64,000 nt of DNA from Yersinia enterocolitica (GCA_002082245.2 NBTC02000002.1:1116001-1180000), one strand, 5' to 3'. Positions 1 through 9,047 are shown, counted from the first letter of the stretch. The notes: generated from the letters alone by a model not told the origin. A program made the numbers and translations.

Positions 1-1320
1 CAAATTGCGTGGCACACAGAGTAATGCCTGATTGGCGTAATCAAACGGACTGGGCAGGAGTAGCGTTTTGGCGTTCGTTAGCCCCAACCTTGAGGTGAAA
101 TGTGATAACTGATCATTAACCGACAGTGTGGCAGAGGTAAAAATCCAGCTTCCCGGTTTTTCTTCTATCAGCTCACGAAAACGATCAGAAACCGACAACG
201 GTGTCAACGCCAGTACGAAATGGCGTGAATTACACTCATACCAATAGCTGTAGCCGGGTGTAGTGACATCTTTTAAACGCTTAAGGCGGTTGCGATACAC
301 CGTTGCACGTTCAAAAGCAGCATCCAGCATGGCTGAACGGCCAAGGGAAAGCTTCATCACGTCATAACACAACTCCAGCGCATCATCGAGCAACAGCAAC
401 GCCCGCTGAATCGCCGGTTGTTCCAGTACATCACGTAAATTGCCGCGATATCCCGGGTCGCCGAGCACCAGACGGAAATCTTGCGTGCTTTGCGTCAGAC
501 GGTCGGCGCTTTTTTGCAATTGAGCGGAGTCACGCACTTCGGTGCGATAGGCAATAATAATATCTTTTGCCAAATCCATTAGTTGTCTACTGGTCAGTTG
601 CTGACCAAAGTATTGGCTGGCAATATCGGGGATCTGGTGGGCTTCATCGAAAATCATCACATCTGCGGTGGGGATCAGTTCGGCAAAACCGCTCTCTTTC
701 ACCACCATATCCGCCAAGAACAGATGGTGGTTCACCACCACTATATCTGCATCCATCGCCTTACGGCGGGCTTTGACCACAAAACAATCTTTATACAGCG
801 GGCAATCACTACCCAGACAGTTATCATTGGTACTGGTGACCAACGGCCAGACAAAGCTATCCTCAGCCACCTGGCCACAGGTACTGATATCACCATCGAT
901 GGTTTCGGCTGACCAGCCACGCAAACGAACCAAATCAACCAATGTCTCACTGGCTAATTCACCCCCGGCCAATGATTGCTGTTCAAGTCGTTCCAGACAA
1001 AGATAGTTTGAGCGCCCCTTTAATAAGGCCAGCTTCCCTTTGTATTTGAGAGCAGTCGCTACCGTGGGTAAGTCACGCGAATAGAGCTGATCTTGTAACG
1101 CTTTCGAACCTGTGGAGATAATCACTTTGCAATCAGCACGCAGTGCGGGCGCCAAATAGGCAAATGTTTTACCGGTACCGGTACCTGCCTCTACCACCAA
1201 TTGTTGTTTGGCATCAATAGATTCACTGATGGCCGCCGCCATTCGGCGCTGAGACTCTCGGGGGTTAAAACCTGTAATGGCCTGCGCTAATGCGCCGTCT
1301 GTTGCAAAATCGTCTGTCAC
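1..1320 (-). CDS. yoaA: ATP-dependent helicase YoaA (DinG/XPD family), 3' end outside window
   Basis: My reading of the reverse strand gives 440 codons running off the left edge, starting at a GTG (1318-1320) preceded by a purine-rich GGAAGAGAA. The protein begins VTDDFATDGALAQAI and follows E. coli YoaA closely. It has a Walker A motif AGTGTGKT (residues 45-52), a DEAH box (225-228), and four cysteines spaced as an XPD-type iron-sulphur ligand set (C108, C168, C173, C179). YoaA is known as a superfamily 2 DNA helicase linked to replication-fork repair. E. coli YoaA is about 636 residues, so roughly 196 C-terminal codons should lie beyond base 1. It is divergent from yoaB. Confidence 0.95.
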   Translation of the reverse strand, partial: MTDDFATDGALAQAITGFNPRESQRRMAAAISESIDAKQQLVVEAGTGTGKTFAYLAPALRADCKVIISTGSKALQDQLYSRDLPTVATALKYKGKLALLKGRSNYLCLERLEQQSLAGGELASETLVDLVRLRGWSAETIDGDISTCGQVAEDSFVWPLVTSTNDNCLGSDCPLYKDCFVVKARRKAMDADIVVVNHHLFLADMVVKESGFAELIPTADVMIFDEAHQIPDIASQYFGQQLTSRQLMDLAKDIIIAYRTEVRDSAQLQKSADRLTQSTQDFRLVLGDPGYRGNLRDVLEQPAIQRALLLLDDALELCYDVMKLSLGRSAMLDAAFERATVYRNRLKRLKDVTTPGYSYWYECNSRHFVLALTPLSVSDRFRELIEEKPGSWIFTSATLSVNDQLSHFTSRLGLTNAKTLLLPSPFDYANQALLCVPRNL

Positions 1321-1449
1321 GCGTTCTCTTCCGGGCGAAATCAGCGGTGATTATGCCAAGCCTATCGCCCCGCGACCACACATTCTCATCATAAGCTATG
1401 CTACCCTACTACTGATAACTGACATTGACATTCACACAAGGGAGTGAAA

Positions 1450-1794
1450 ATGAGTATTGAACGAATTAATCCAGAAAAACGTTGGTCAGATGCTGTGGTA
1501 TTTAACAACACTATCTATTACACCAGCGTACCGGAAAATCTGGATGCAGACGCCACGGCGCAAACTGCCAACACACTGGCAGCAATAGATATGATGTTGA
1601 ATCAGCTCGGTTCAGATAAAAGCCGTATTTTGGATGCCACCATTTTTCTGGCAGACAGTGCGGACTTCGCGGCGATGAATGCGGCGTGGGATGCCTGGGT
1701 GGTTGATGGCAATGCGCCAGTGCGTTGTACCGTCGAAGCCAAATTGATGAATCCGAAGTACAAAGTTGAAATCAAAATTATTGCGGCTATTTGA
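1450..1794 (+). CDS. yoaB: RidA-family protein YoaB
   Basis: 114 residues, the same length as E. coli YoaB. RidA (YjgF/YER057c/UK114) proteins are small trimeric enzymes; the best-known member hydrolyses reactive enamine/imine intermediates, but the substrate of YoaB is not certain. The C-terminal PVRCTVEAKL segment carries the arginine that is catalytic in RidA. I chose the ATG at 1450 because AAGGGAG lies 7 nt upstream; an in-frame GTG at 1444 would sit on that ribosome-binding site. Divergent from yoaA with about 130 bp between them. Confidence 0.93.
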   Translation: MSIERINPEKRWSDAVVFNNTIYYTSVPENLDADATAQTANTLAAIDMMLNQLGSDKSRILDATIFLADSADFAAMNAAWDAWVVDGNAPVRCTVEAKLMNPKYKVEIKIIAAI

Positions 1795-1923
1795 TTTTGC
1801 GATCTGCGGGGCGACTGCACTGATGGGCACTCTGACGGCTCGCGCCCCTTGTATTTTAAACAAATAAGGACCCATTCAGTACATTTCCCCGCTTATCAGC
1901 TTCGATTAAAAACTGTCACTCGA

Positions 1924-2050
1924 TATACCCAAAGTAACTGGAGTTGCAGGTAGGCGGCCAGCAAACAAATCCCGATGAGCTTACACCGGTAAGTGATTCG
2001 GGTTTGCGCGCGCAGCCAACACCCCTGCTGCTTCAAGTACAAAGGGGATA
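1924..2050. repeat. ERIC element, 127 bp
   Basis: It begins TATACCC, ends GGGGATA, and has the central ERIC inverted repeat (CCCGATGAGCTTACA / GTAAGTGATTCGGG). The length is exactly the classical 127 bp. It ends one base before the mdtI stop codon, in the gap between the convergent yoaB and mdtI genes, so a transcript from mdtJI would run straight into it. Confidence 0.92.
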
Positions 2051-2380
2051 TCAGGACAGCTTAATCATCACCATGCCGGCCAGTAGCAAAATCAGGCCGA
2101 TCCAGCCTTTATAGTTCAGTCGCTGATTAAACAAAATCCAACCTGCGGCCACGGTGGCGGCAATACCGAACCCGCCCCACAAGGCATAAGCCACTGATAA
2201 TTCAATGCCTTTCACTGCTTGTGCCAAAGCACTGAATGCCCCTAACACTGACAGCAGTGATAATATGCCTAACCATACTCGGCGAAAACCATCTGACATT
2301 TTCAGCAAGATATTGGCAATGATTTCCAGGATGACCGCCAAAATCAGAAACGCAATATGGTAAAACTCAAGCTGTTGCAT
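2051..2380 (-). CDS. mdtI: Spermidine export subunit MdtI (SMR family)
   Basis: 109 residues, four predicted membrane helices, small multidrug resistance family. The tracts [17 protein letters not shown] and [15 protein letters not shown] are nearly those of E. coli MdtI. With MdtJ it forms a heteromeric inner-membrane exporter of spermidine. I chose the ATG at 2380 (MQQLEFYH) because AGGTGA lies 5 nt upstream; the GTG three codons earlier lacks a binding site. The first codons overlap the end of mdtJ, so translation is probably coupled. Confidence 0.95.
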   Translation of the reverse strand: MQQLEFYHIAFLILAVILEIIANILLKMSDGFRRVWLGILSLLSVLGAFSALAQAVKGIELSVAYALWGGFGIAATVAAGWILFNQRLNYKGWIGLILLLAGMVMIKLS

Positions 2381-2747
2381 GCTGCTCACCTGAATTGTTG
2401 TGCGGACTGCTTGGTTTCTTCGGCTTACGCGTCCCTGACTTCACTAACATTATGCCGCCGATCAAGGTCACTAAACCGGCAATTTTCAGTGGTGATAAGC
2501 TTTCATCAAACCACAGCACGCTAAACACAGTAATAATCAGGATGCCAATCCCTTCCCACAGGGCATAGGCCACGCCTAGCGCGACTTTCTTCACTGCCAG
2601 AGCCAGTAAAATGTATGAACCGGTTATCATAAAATACATCACGATATGCCCGGTCATTTCACCACTGACACTGGCATATTTCATTGATAACGTGCCGATA
2701 ATTTCTGCGACAATCGCTAAACCTAAAAATATCCAATAAATCATCAT
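2367..2747 (-). CDS. mdtJ: Spermidine export subunit MdtJ (SMR family)
   Basis: 126 residues with four membrane helices; [20 protein letters not shown] and [16 protein letters not shown] match MdtJ. It is the partner of MdtI in spermidine export, transcribed first, and its end overlaps mdtI by 14 bp. The C-terminal tail after KSGTRK is polar and histidine/lysine-rich ([19 protein letters not shown]), unlike E. coli; such tails vary between species. ERIC or ERIC-like elements lie on both sides of the pair. Confidence 0.95.
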   Translation of the reverse strand: MMIYWIFLGLAIVAEIIGTLSMKYASVSGEMTGHIVMYFMITGSYILLALAVKKVALGVAYALWEGIGILIITVFSVLWFDESLSPLKIAGLVTLIGGIMLVKSGTRKPKKPSSPHNNSGEQHATA

Positions 2748-2762
2748 TCTTCTCCTAACACA

Positions 2763-2870
2763 GCTACCCTATCGATTTCAAAGTGCAAGCAGCGACCTCA
2801 AAGAGGCGAGGCCCATGGACGGCCGAGTAATAAGTGGCCAACATCCCTGCTATTTGAAAAGTGACGGGTA
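2763..2870. repeat. Degenerate ERIC-ended element with unrelated core
   Basis: The left end (CTACCCTATCGATTTCAAAGTGCA) resembles the ERIC left arm seen at 58363, and the right end (GGCCAACATCCCTGC...TTGAAAAGTGACGGGTA) resembles the ERIC right arm. The middle (about 2790-2838) lacks the usual TTACAT...TAAGTGA core and is GC-rich instead. It lies just upstream of mdtJ. It could be a strongly diverged ERIC or a different element carrying ERIC ends. Confidence 0.55.
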
Positions 2871-2984
2871 AAACGCACGCTAAGGTCTATTTGTTACGGT
2901 TATCCTAATTTGATGCCCTATTCACAAGGAATAGACATGCGCAGGCCGTAAGAAATAGAAACTCACTTGGCGTATAAACTTTTT

Positions 2985-3103
2985 TATACCCTAAATAATT
3001 CGAATTGCCGGAAGGCGCTAAGCAAGAGACCCCCGATGAGCTTACATCAGTAAGTGATTCGGGTGATTGAACGCAGCCAACGCACATGCAGCATGACGGG
3101 TAT
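2985..3103. repeat. ERIC element, about 119 bp
   Basis: Left end TATACCCTAAATAATTCGA, core GATGAGCTTACATCAGTAAGTGATTCGGG, right end GCAGCATGACGGGTAT. About 8 bp (the usual CTTGAAGT) are missing near the right end compared with the full-length copies. Confidence 0.9.
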
Positions 3104-3195
3104 TTAAGATGGAAGAATAAAGACGCTACAGCTCGCTACACCAGTGATGCTCACTGGCCAGAATGGCTGACAGGAAAAGTTGACAGGTAGAAGGT

Positions 3196-3381
3196 TTGAA
3201 AGTAATTCCATTAGTTTTAATCATAATATATCTCTTTTTTTTAGCCACACATGCTTTAGCTACATACTTGTTTGCCAAACCTAGTGTGATACGCCTAAAA
3301 CCCTCATCAAAATGGAATAATTCACTGCTGTATTTTTACCACAGCCAATTTTATAAAGCAAACCATCAATTTTATAAATAG
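3196..3381 (+). CDS. Possible small membrane protein, unrecognised
   Basis: An open frame of 61 codons from a TTG at 3196. The N-terminal 24 residues are strongly hydrophobic (VIPLVLIIIYLFFLATHAL), like a signal anchor, followed by a basic/aromatic tail. I do not recognise it. The start is doubtful: the nearest purine-rich stretch (AGAAGG) is almost adjacent to the TTG. The surrounding DNA is AT-rich, which can produce such frames by chance. It sits alone between an ERIC element and the eda terminator. Confidence 0.22.
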   Translation: MKVIPLVLIIIYLFFLATHALATYLFAKPSVIRLKPSSKWNNSLLYFYHSQFYKANHQFYK

Positions 3382-3421
3382 TTTAAAAAAAGAGATTATA
3401 AAATAATAAGTTAGTGGTTCT

Positions 3422-3452
3422 AAAAAAACAAAACCCCTGCATGGCAGAGGTT
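3422..3452 (-). terminator. Rho-independent terminator of eda
   Basis: On the reverse strand, AACCTCTGC-CAT-GCAGGGGTT forms a 9-bp stem with one G-U pair and a 3-nt loop, followed by TTGTTTTTTTA. It begins about 56 nt after the eda stop codon. Confidence 0.85.
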
Positions 3453-3460
3453 TATAGTTT

Positions 3461-3486
3461 GACGAGATTATGCGAATTATCTCGTC
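3461..3486. other. Hairpin between eda and its terminator
   Basis: A perfect 8-bp inverted repeat, GACGAGAT / ATCTCGTC, with a 10-nt AT-rich loop, placed between the eda stop codon and the terminator stem. It has no T-run of its own. A role protecting the 3' end of the eda mRNA is possible but unproven. Confidence 0.5.
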
Positions 3487-3507
3487 AGTTCAGGAGGTTA
3501 GAACAGC

Positions 3508-4149
3508 TTATGCTGTTGCACCCGCCACGGCTTGTTTGGCTAATTCAGTAATACGAGCGTAGTCCCCTTTTTCCAGCGCATCTGCCGGAACCAACCATGA
3601 ACCGCCAATACACAATACGCTTTTCAGCGCCAGGTAATCACGGTAGTTATTCGGGGTAATGCCGCCGGTTGGGCAGAAACGCACTTGCGAGAATGGGCCG
3701 CCGATGGCTTGCAATGCTTTAACACCACCGTTAGCTTCTGCCGGGAAGAATTTAAACTCACGCAGGCCATAACTCATACCCAGCATCAGTTCTGAAACGG
3801 TGCTGATCCCAGGAATTAATGGGATTGAGCCTGCAGTGGCTGCCTTAAGTAATTCATCAGTCAGCCCTGGGCTGATAGCAAATTGCGCGCCAGCCTCAAC
3901 CACATCAGCCAACTGCTGTGGATTGAGCACAGTACCTGCGCCGACAATCGCCTCAGGAACTTCTTTTGCGATAGCACGGATAGCCTCAACAGCACAAGGG
4001 GTGCGCAACGTCACTTCCAGCACCCGAACACCGCCAGCCACCAGGGCTTTTGCCAACGGTACCGCCTGCTCGAGCTTATTAATCACAATCACCGGGACCA
4101 CGGGGCCTGCGGTCATGATCTGTTCTGCGCTCGTTTTCCAGCTTTTCAT
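3508..4149 (-). CDS. eda: KHG/KDPG aldolase
   Basis: 213 residues, the usual Eda length. It cleaves 2-keto-3-deoxy-6-phosphogluconate to pyruvate and glyceraldehyde 3-phosphate (Entner-Doudoroff and hexuronate catabolism). The catalytic Glu (E45 in LEVTLRTP) and the Schiff-base Lys (K133 in [12 protein letters not shown]) are both present. edd, which precedes eda in E. coli, is absent; zwf lies upstream on the same strand, 373 bp away across an ERIC element. Confidence 0.97.
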   Translation of the reverse strand: MKSWKTSAEQIMTAGPVVPVIVINKLEQAVPLAKALVAGGVRVLEVTLRTPCAVEAIRAIAKEVPEAIVGAGTVLNPQQLADVVEAGAQFAISPGLTDELLKAATAGSIPLIPGISTVSELMLGMSYGLREFKFFPAEANGGVKALQAIGGPFSQVRFCPTGGITPNNYRDYLALKSVLCIGGSWLVPADALEKGDYARITELAKQAVAGATA

Positions 4150-4318
4150 CAGTTGTTATCTCCACTTATGCCGATTGGCATGTACTCACCCGAGGGTGCC
4201 AGTTGAAATATGGCAGGCAGAACATGTATTCCTGCTTCTGTCTGCCATAAAGAATCACAATGCGAGCCAGCTAACGACTCTTTATTATTGCGCCTAGGTG
4301 AGGCGCTGTTATCGGGAA

Positions 4319-4506
4319 TATACCCGTCATACTTCAAGCTGCATGTACGTTGGCTACGCTCAATAACCCGAATCACTTACTGATGTAAGCTCATCGGGGT
4401 TAATGAGCCTCATCCTACGGGCTAGCATAAATACTGTTCAAATCGCTTCCCGACCGATTTGTCTCTCGCTTGCCGCCTTCCTGCAACTCGAATTATTTAG
4501 GGTATA
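4319..4506. repeat. ERIC element with internal insertion, 188 bp
   Basis: ERIC ends (TATACCCGTCATACTTCAAG and GAATTATTTAGGGTATA) and core (AATCACTTACTGATGTAAGCTCATCGGG) are present, but about 63 bp (roughly 4400-4462) split one arm. The insert contains CCGACCGATTTG and GAGCCTCATCC, parts of the module seen complete at 46000-46075. Here its second hairpin is only half present. It lies between zwf and eda and would be transcribed with zwf. Confidence 0.88.
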
Positions 4507-4522
4507 GTCATAACCTAAATAT

Positions 4523-6007
4523 TTATTCGAACTCATTCCATGAACGACCGTCGCGGGTAATCATGGCAACGGATGCCACCGGCCCCCAGGTTCCAGATTG
4601 ATATGGCTTAGGTGCGTCATTATCAGCCGCCCATGCATCCATAATGGAATCGACCCATTTCCACGCTTCCTCAACCTCATCACGGCGCACAAACAGTGCC
4701 TGAATACCACGCATGGTCTCCAGCAACAGACGTTCGTAGGCATCAGCAATATGCTGCTCGTTAAAGGTTTTGGAGAAGCTGAGGTCCAGCTTTGTGGTTT
4801 GCAGACGGTGTTTATGCTCCAGACCTGGCACTTTATTCAGCACTTCAATCTCGATACCTTCATCCGGTTGCAAGCGGATCGTCAGCTTGTTTTGAGGCAA
4901 TTGCTGATAAGACTCGCGGAACAGATTCAGTGCCGGATTTTTAAAGTAAACCACCACTTCAGAACATTTTGTTGGCAGGCGTTTGCCGGTTCTCAAATAG
5001 AACGGCACCCCAGCCCAACGCCAGTCATCAATATCGACACGGATAGAAACAAACGTTTCAGTGTTGCTGTTCTTATTCGCCCCTTCCTCTTCCAGATAGC
5101 CGGGTACTTTATTACCCTGGACAAAACCGGCGGTATACTGACCACGTACTGTGGTTTCCCGCACATTGGTGTGGTCGATACGGCGCAATGATCGCAGTAC
5201 TTTCACTTTTTCATCACGAATTCGGTCAGTACTGAGATCTGCTGGCGGTGACATGGCAATCATGGTCAGGATTTGCAGCAGATGGTTCTGGATCATGTCA
5301 CGCATCTGGCCGGCTTCATCAAAATAGCCCCAGCGCCCTTCAATCCCGACCTCTTCGGCAACCGTGATCTGCACATGGTCAATAGTGCGATTATCCCAGT
5401 TAGAAGCAAACAGTGAGTTAGCAAAACGCAGAGCCAACAGGTTCAGTACTGTCTCTTTACCTAAATAGTGGTCGATACGGTAAACCTGACACTCGTTGAA
5501 ATATTCTGCCACTTGATCGTTAATCACCCGAGAAGAGACCAAATCCTTCCCTAACGGTTTTTCCATTACCACACGAGCAGGCTCTTTATTCAGCCCTGCT
5601 TCGCCCAATCCTTTACAAATTGCACCAAACGTATCGGGCGGCATGGCAAAGTAGTTAATGGTGGTACGATTTTTTTGATCCAGCATCTTGCCCAATTTGG
5701 CAAAGTGTTTGCTGTCATTGACATCCAAATTACAGAAGTCGAGACGAGAACTGAGCTTTTGCCACAATTCATCATCCATCTTCTCTTTCATAAAGGTATC
5801 GAGGGCTTCCTTTACCACGGCTGTGTACGCGTCTTTGTCCCACTCGGCACGGCCTACGCCGATGATGCGAGTATCTGGGTGGATGTGACCCGCTTTCTCT
5901 AATTGGTAAAGGGAAGGCAGCAGTTTCCGGCGAGCCAAGTCTCCCTTAGCGCCGAAAATCACCAGATCACACGCCTGGGCTGCCTGGGCTGTATTAGTTA
6001 CCGCCAT
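4523..6007 (-). CDS. zwf: Glucose-6-phosphate 1-dehydrogenase
   Basis: 494 residues. It catalyses the first, NADP-dependent step of the oxidative pentose phosphate pathway: glucose 6-phosphate to 6-phosphogluconolactone. The N-terminal nucleotide-binding motif is GAKGDLARRKLLPSLY (about 19-34), and the family signature RIDHYLGKE, carrying substrate-binding and catalytic residues, is at 177-185. It is divergent from hexR, with HexR-like operators in the gap, so repression by HexR until KDPG accumulates is likely. Confidence 0.98.
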   Translation of the reverse strand: MAVTNTAQAAQACDLVIFGAKGDLARRKLLPSLYQLEKAGHIHPDTRIIGVGRAEWDKDAYTAVVKEALDTFMKEKMDDELWQKLSSRLDFCNLDVNDSKHFAKLGKMLDQKNRTTINYFAMPPDTFGAICKGLGEAGLNKEPARVVMEKPLGKDLVSSRVINDQVAEYFNECQVYRIDHYLGKETVLNLLALRFANSLFASNWDNRTIDHVQITVAEEVGIEGRWGYFDEAGQMRDMIQNHLLQILTMIAMSPPADLSTDRIRDEKVKVLRSLRRIDHTNVRETTVRGQYTAGFVQGNKVPGYLEEEGANKNSNTETFVSIRVDIDDWRWAGVPFYLRTGKRLPTKCSEVVVYFKNPALNLFRESYQQLPQNKLTIRLQPDEGIEIEVLNKVPGLEHKHRLQTTKLDLSFSKTFNEQHIADAYERLLLETMRGIQALFVRRDEVEEAWKWVDSIMDAWAADNDAPKPYQSGTWGPVASVAMITRDGRSWNEFE

Positions 6008-6032
6008 GTTATTCTCCTCGTTGCAGGATATT

Positions 6033-6047
6033 TGTAATTTTCTTACA
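6033..6047. promoter_or_regulatory. HexR-like operator upstream of zwf
   Basis: TGTAATTTTCTTACA is an imperfect palindrome matching 12 of 15 positions of the HexR consensus as I know it (TGTAATTAAATTACA). It lies 26 bp upstream of the zwf start codon, a suitable place for repression. hexR is the next gene. Confidence 0.7.
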
Positions 6048-6166
6048 TTACTAATGTACTCTCTTTGACTATAGCCAGTAAACCCAGATAAAAGCAGAGC
6101 AAAAAAGGTTAAAAAACATCCATCAGGGTGCCAAGCCGCGCCAAATCAGGCCGTGCAACTTTAAAA

Positions 6167-6181
6167 TGTAATTTTATGACG
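6167..6181. promoter_or_regulatory. Weaker second HexR-like site
   Basis: TGTAATTTTATGACG shares the left half and 11 of 15 positions with the HexR consensus. It lies midway between zwf and hexR, where it could serve hexR autoregulation or either promoter. Confidence 0.4.
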
Positions 6182-6359
6182 TTTTTGACAACTATTTACC
6201 ATTATGAAAATTAGACACAGGTCATATTCTGGTGAAAAAACCTTACTTCCCACCCTATGCCACTGCCAACGGGTCCCAGCTCGTAGTATATTTTCATTAA
6301 ACCGGCATAGATTTCTCCTTTAAATGAAATCGGTAAAACCCATGGGTGACTCTCGATAT

Positions 6360-7229
6360 ATGAATACGCTGGAAAATATCCAAAATAGTCTGGACCTCCT
6401 GAGCAAATCAGAAAGGAAAGTCGCCGAGGTGATCCTCGCCTCCCCACAAACTGCCATCCATTCAAGTATCGCGACACTAGCCAAAATGGCGAACGTTAGC
6501 GAACCGACGGTTAACCGTTTTTGCCGCCGACTGGACACCAAAGGTTTCCCTGATTTTAAACTGCATTTGGCGCAAAGTCTGGCAAATGGCACACCTTATG
6601 TGAACCGCAATGTCGAAGAAGATGATAGTGTAGCTGCTTACACGACAAAAATTTTCGAATCGACCATGGCCAGCTTGGATATGGCGAAAAACAATTTAGA
6701 TATTGCGGCCATTAATCGGGCAGTAGATTTACTGACTCAGGCGAAGAAAATTTCGTTCTTTGGCCTTGGCGCCTCTGCCGCGGTTGCTCACGATGCGATG
6801 AATAAATTTTTCCGTTTCAATATTCCGGTAATTTATTTCGATGACATCGTTATGCAACGTATGAGTTGTATGAATTCCAGTGAGGGTGATGTAGTGGTAT
6901 TGATCTCTCACACTGGCCGGACGAAAAACCTGGTCGAGTTGGCCCACTTAGCCCGTGAAAACGATGCCACAGTGATTGCTATCACCTCGCGTGATACACC
7001 GCTGGCAAATGAAGCAACACTATCACTGCTGCTGGATGTGCCGGAAGATACTGATATGTACATGCCGATGGTCTCCCGTATTGCTCAATTGACATTAATT
7101 GATGTGCTGGCAACCGGGTTTACCCTACGGCGTGGAGCAAAATTCAGGGATAACCTGAAACGTGTGAAAGACGCCTTGAAAGAATCGCGCTTTGATAAAG
7201 GTTCGCCGCGCGTCAACAGCGGTGAATAA
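6360..7229 (+). CDS. hexR: HTH-type transcriptional regulator HexR (RpiR family)
   Basis: 289 residues from the ATG at 6360 (MNTLENIQ), the same length as E. coli HexR; GGGTGA lies 8 nt upstream. The frame is open to an ATG at 6324, but those 12 extra residues are absent from the family. An N-terminal RpiR-type helix-turn-helix (about 1-75, with NVSEPTVNRFCRRLDTKGFP) is followed by a SIS sugar-phosphate domain (about 125-265, GLGASAAVAHDAMNKF and VLISHTGRTKNLVELA). HexR binds KDPG and controls zwf, eda, pykA and others. Confidence 0.96.
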   Translation: MNTLENIQNSLDLLSKSERKVAEVILASPQTAIHSSIATLAKMANVSEPTVNRFCRRLDTKGFPDFKLHLAQSLANGTPYVNRNVEEDDSVAAYTTKIFESTMASLDMAKNNLDIAAINRAVDLLTQAKKISFFGLGASAAVAHDAMNKFFRFNIPVIYFDDIVMQRMSCMNSSEGDVVVLISHTGRTKNLVELAHLARENDATVIAITSRDTPLANEATLSLLLDVPEDTDMYMPMVSRIAQLTLIDVLATGFTLRRGAKFRDNLKRVKDALKESRFDKGSPRVNSGE

Positions 7230-7583
7230 CGTCAAGGGCAGAAGTCGCTTTGTTTTGTGTTAGCGCATCTTCTGGAGTAATAATTTGACGTATTATTGGA
7301 AAATAGTCCTTGTATGGCGGCGGTAAACGTTACCAAAACCGATAAGGGGTAAATAGCTCGCTTTTGTAATGTTGTCATTGATGTATTGGTGGTGCTCGGA
7401 TGGGGCCATTTATGCATCAATCGTTTTACATCCGCAAGCGGATAACATGCATGGCGCTGTGTGGTAAAACAGGGTTATCGTATCGCATGTCGTCGTAAAA
7501 TTTGATCTTAATTACATTTTACTATCGGATTCATTATCCGCTGTTTTAACAACACCATGCTTCATCAGTCAACGGAGTAAGAG
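7230..7583. other. hexR-pykA intergenic region
   Basis: 354 bp without a credible gene. The only recognised element is a weak HexR-like half-palindrome. The pykA ribosome-binding site (ACGGAGTAAGAG) is at its right end. Confidence 0.5.
7502..7516. promoter_or_regulatory. Possible HexR site upstream of pykA
   Basis: TTGATCTTAATTACA keeps a perfect right half (TAATTACA) but only 10 of 15 positions overall. It is 67 bp upstream of the pykA start codon. pykA is a HexR target in several enterobacteria, which is the main reason to mention it. Confidence 0.35.
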
Positions 7584-9026
7584 ATGTCCAGACGGCTCAG
7601 AAGGACCAAGATTGTTACTACACTGGGGCCGGCTACCGACCGCGACAATAATCTGGAAAAGATTATTGCTGCTGGTGCTAACGTAGTCCGCCTGAATTTT
7701 TCCCATGGTAGCGCCGAAGATCATGAGTTGCGGGCCAATAAAGTCCGTGAGATCGCTGCAAGATTAGGGCGCCATGTTGCTATTCTTGGCGATTTGCAAG
7801 GTCCTAAAATCCGGGTATCTACTTTTAAGGAAGGCAAAGTATTCCTTAACGTACATGATAAATTCTTGCTCGATGCCAATATGGCAAAAGGCGAAGGTGA
7901 TAAAGACAAAGTCGGTATCGATTACAAAGGCCTACCCGCTGATGTGGTTCCTGGTGATATTTTGCTGCTGGATGATGGCCGGGTACAATTAAAAGTCATT
8001 GAAGTCCAGGGCATGAAAGTGTTCACCGAAGTTACTGTCGGTGGCCCTCTCTCCAATAATAAGGGCATTAATAAGCTCGGTGGCGGTCTGTCGGCAGAAG
8101 CGCTGACAGAAAAAGACAAAGCCGATATTATTACCGCCGCTAAAATCGGGGTGGACTTCCTGGCTGTTTCGTTCCCACGGACTGGCGAAGATTTGCATTA
8201 TGCCCGCCGTTTGGCGCGTGATGCTGGCTGTAATGCACAAATCGTGGCAAAAGTTGAGCGTGCTGAAGCGGTTGCAACCGATGAAGCTATGGATGATATC
8301 ATCCTGGCCTCTGATGTAGTGATGGTTGCCCGTGGTGATTTGGGGGTAGAAATTGGTGACCCAGAGCTGGTGGGAATTCAGAAGAAACTGATCCGCCGTG
8401 CTCGTCAGCTTAACCGTGCGGTTATCACCGCGACTCAAATGATGGAGTCAATGATAACCAACCCGATGCCAACCCGTGCGGAAGTGATGGACGTTGCTAA
8501 CGCCGTGCTAGATGGTACTGACGCTGTTATGTTGTCAGCAGAAACCGCTGCCGGTCAGTATCCAGCAGAAACTGTTGCTGCTATGGCACGAGTTTGTCTG
8601 GGTGCGGAGAAGATCCCAAGTATCAATGTGTCTAAACACCGCCTTGATGTGCAATTCGACAATGTCGAAGAAGCTATCGCGATGTCGACCATGTATGCAG
8701 CAAACCACCTGAAAGGTATCACGGCCATTATCGCCATGACCGAATCTGGCCGTACGGCACTGATGATGTCCCGTATCAGCTCCGGTTTGCCTATCTTTGC
8801 GATGTCGCGTCATGACCATACTTTAAATCTGACGGCAATCTACCGTGGTGTCACGCCAGTTTATTGTGATACCCATACTGATGGTGTTCTGGCGGCCAGT
8901 GAAGCTGTCAGCCGACTGAAAGATAAAGGTTTCCTGGTCTCAGGTGATCTGGTTATTGTAACGCAGGGCGATGTGATGGGGACTATTGGTACGACCAATA
9001 CCAGCCGCATCCTACGTGTTGAGTAG
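7584..9026 (+). CDS. pykA: Pyruvate kinase II
   Basis: 480 residues, the length of E. coli PykA. It converts phosphoenolpyruvate and ADP to pyruvate and ATP, the last step of glycolysis. Visible motifs are [12 protein letters not shown] with RLNFSHG at the N-terminus, the pyruvate kinase signature around [23 protein letters not shown], and the ATQMMESM segment. Its place downstream of hexR and before lpxM matches E. coli, identifying it as the AMP-activated isozyme PykA rather than PykF. Confidence 0.97.
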   Translation: MSRRLRRTKIVTTLGPATDRDNNLEKIIAAGANVVRLNFSHGSAEDHELRANKVREIAARLGRHVAILGDLQGPKIRVSTFKEGKVFLNVHDKFLLDANMAKGEGDKDKVGIDYKGLPADVVPGDILLLDDGRVQLKVIEVQGMKVFTEVTVGGPLSNNKGINKLGGGLSAEALTEKDKADIITAAKIGVDFLAVSFPRTGEDLHYARRLARDAGCNAQIVAKVERAEAVATDEAMDDIILASDVVMVARGDLGVEIGDPELVGIQKKLIRRARQLNRAVITATQMMESMITNPMPTRAEVMDVANAVLDGTDAVMLSAETAAGQYPAETVAAMARVCLGAEKIPSINVSKHRLDVQFDNVEEAIAMSTMYAANHLKGITAIIAMTESGRTALMMSRISSGLPIFAMSRHDHTLNLTAIYRGVTPVYCDTHTDGVLAASEAVSRLKDKGFLVSGDLVIVTQGDVMGTIGTTNTSRILRVE

Positions 9027-9047
9027 TTTGCTGTAGCCAATAAATGC

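Noticed and set aside
4149..4376. A 75-codon frame upstream of eda on the reverse strand
   Set aside because: It overlaps an ERIC element and its protein has the translated-ERIC character (MIRVIERSQRTCSLKYDGY) rather than a gene's; the same words appear at nudB.
7232..7420. A 62-codon reverse frame between hexR and pykA
   Set aside because: No ribosome-binding site, no hydrophobic or domain pattern, and it lies in the promoter region of pykA.
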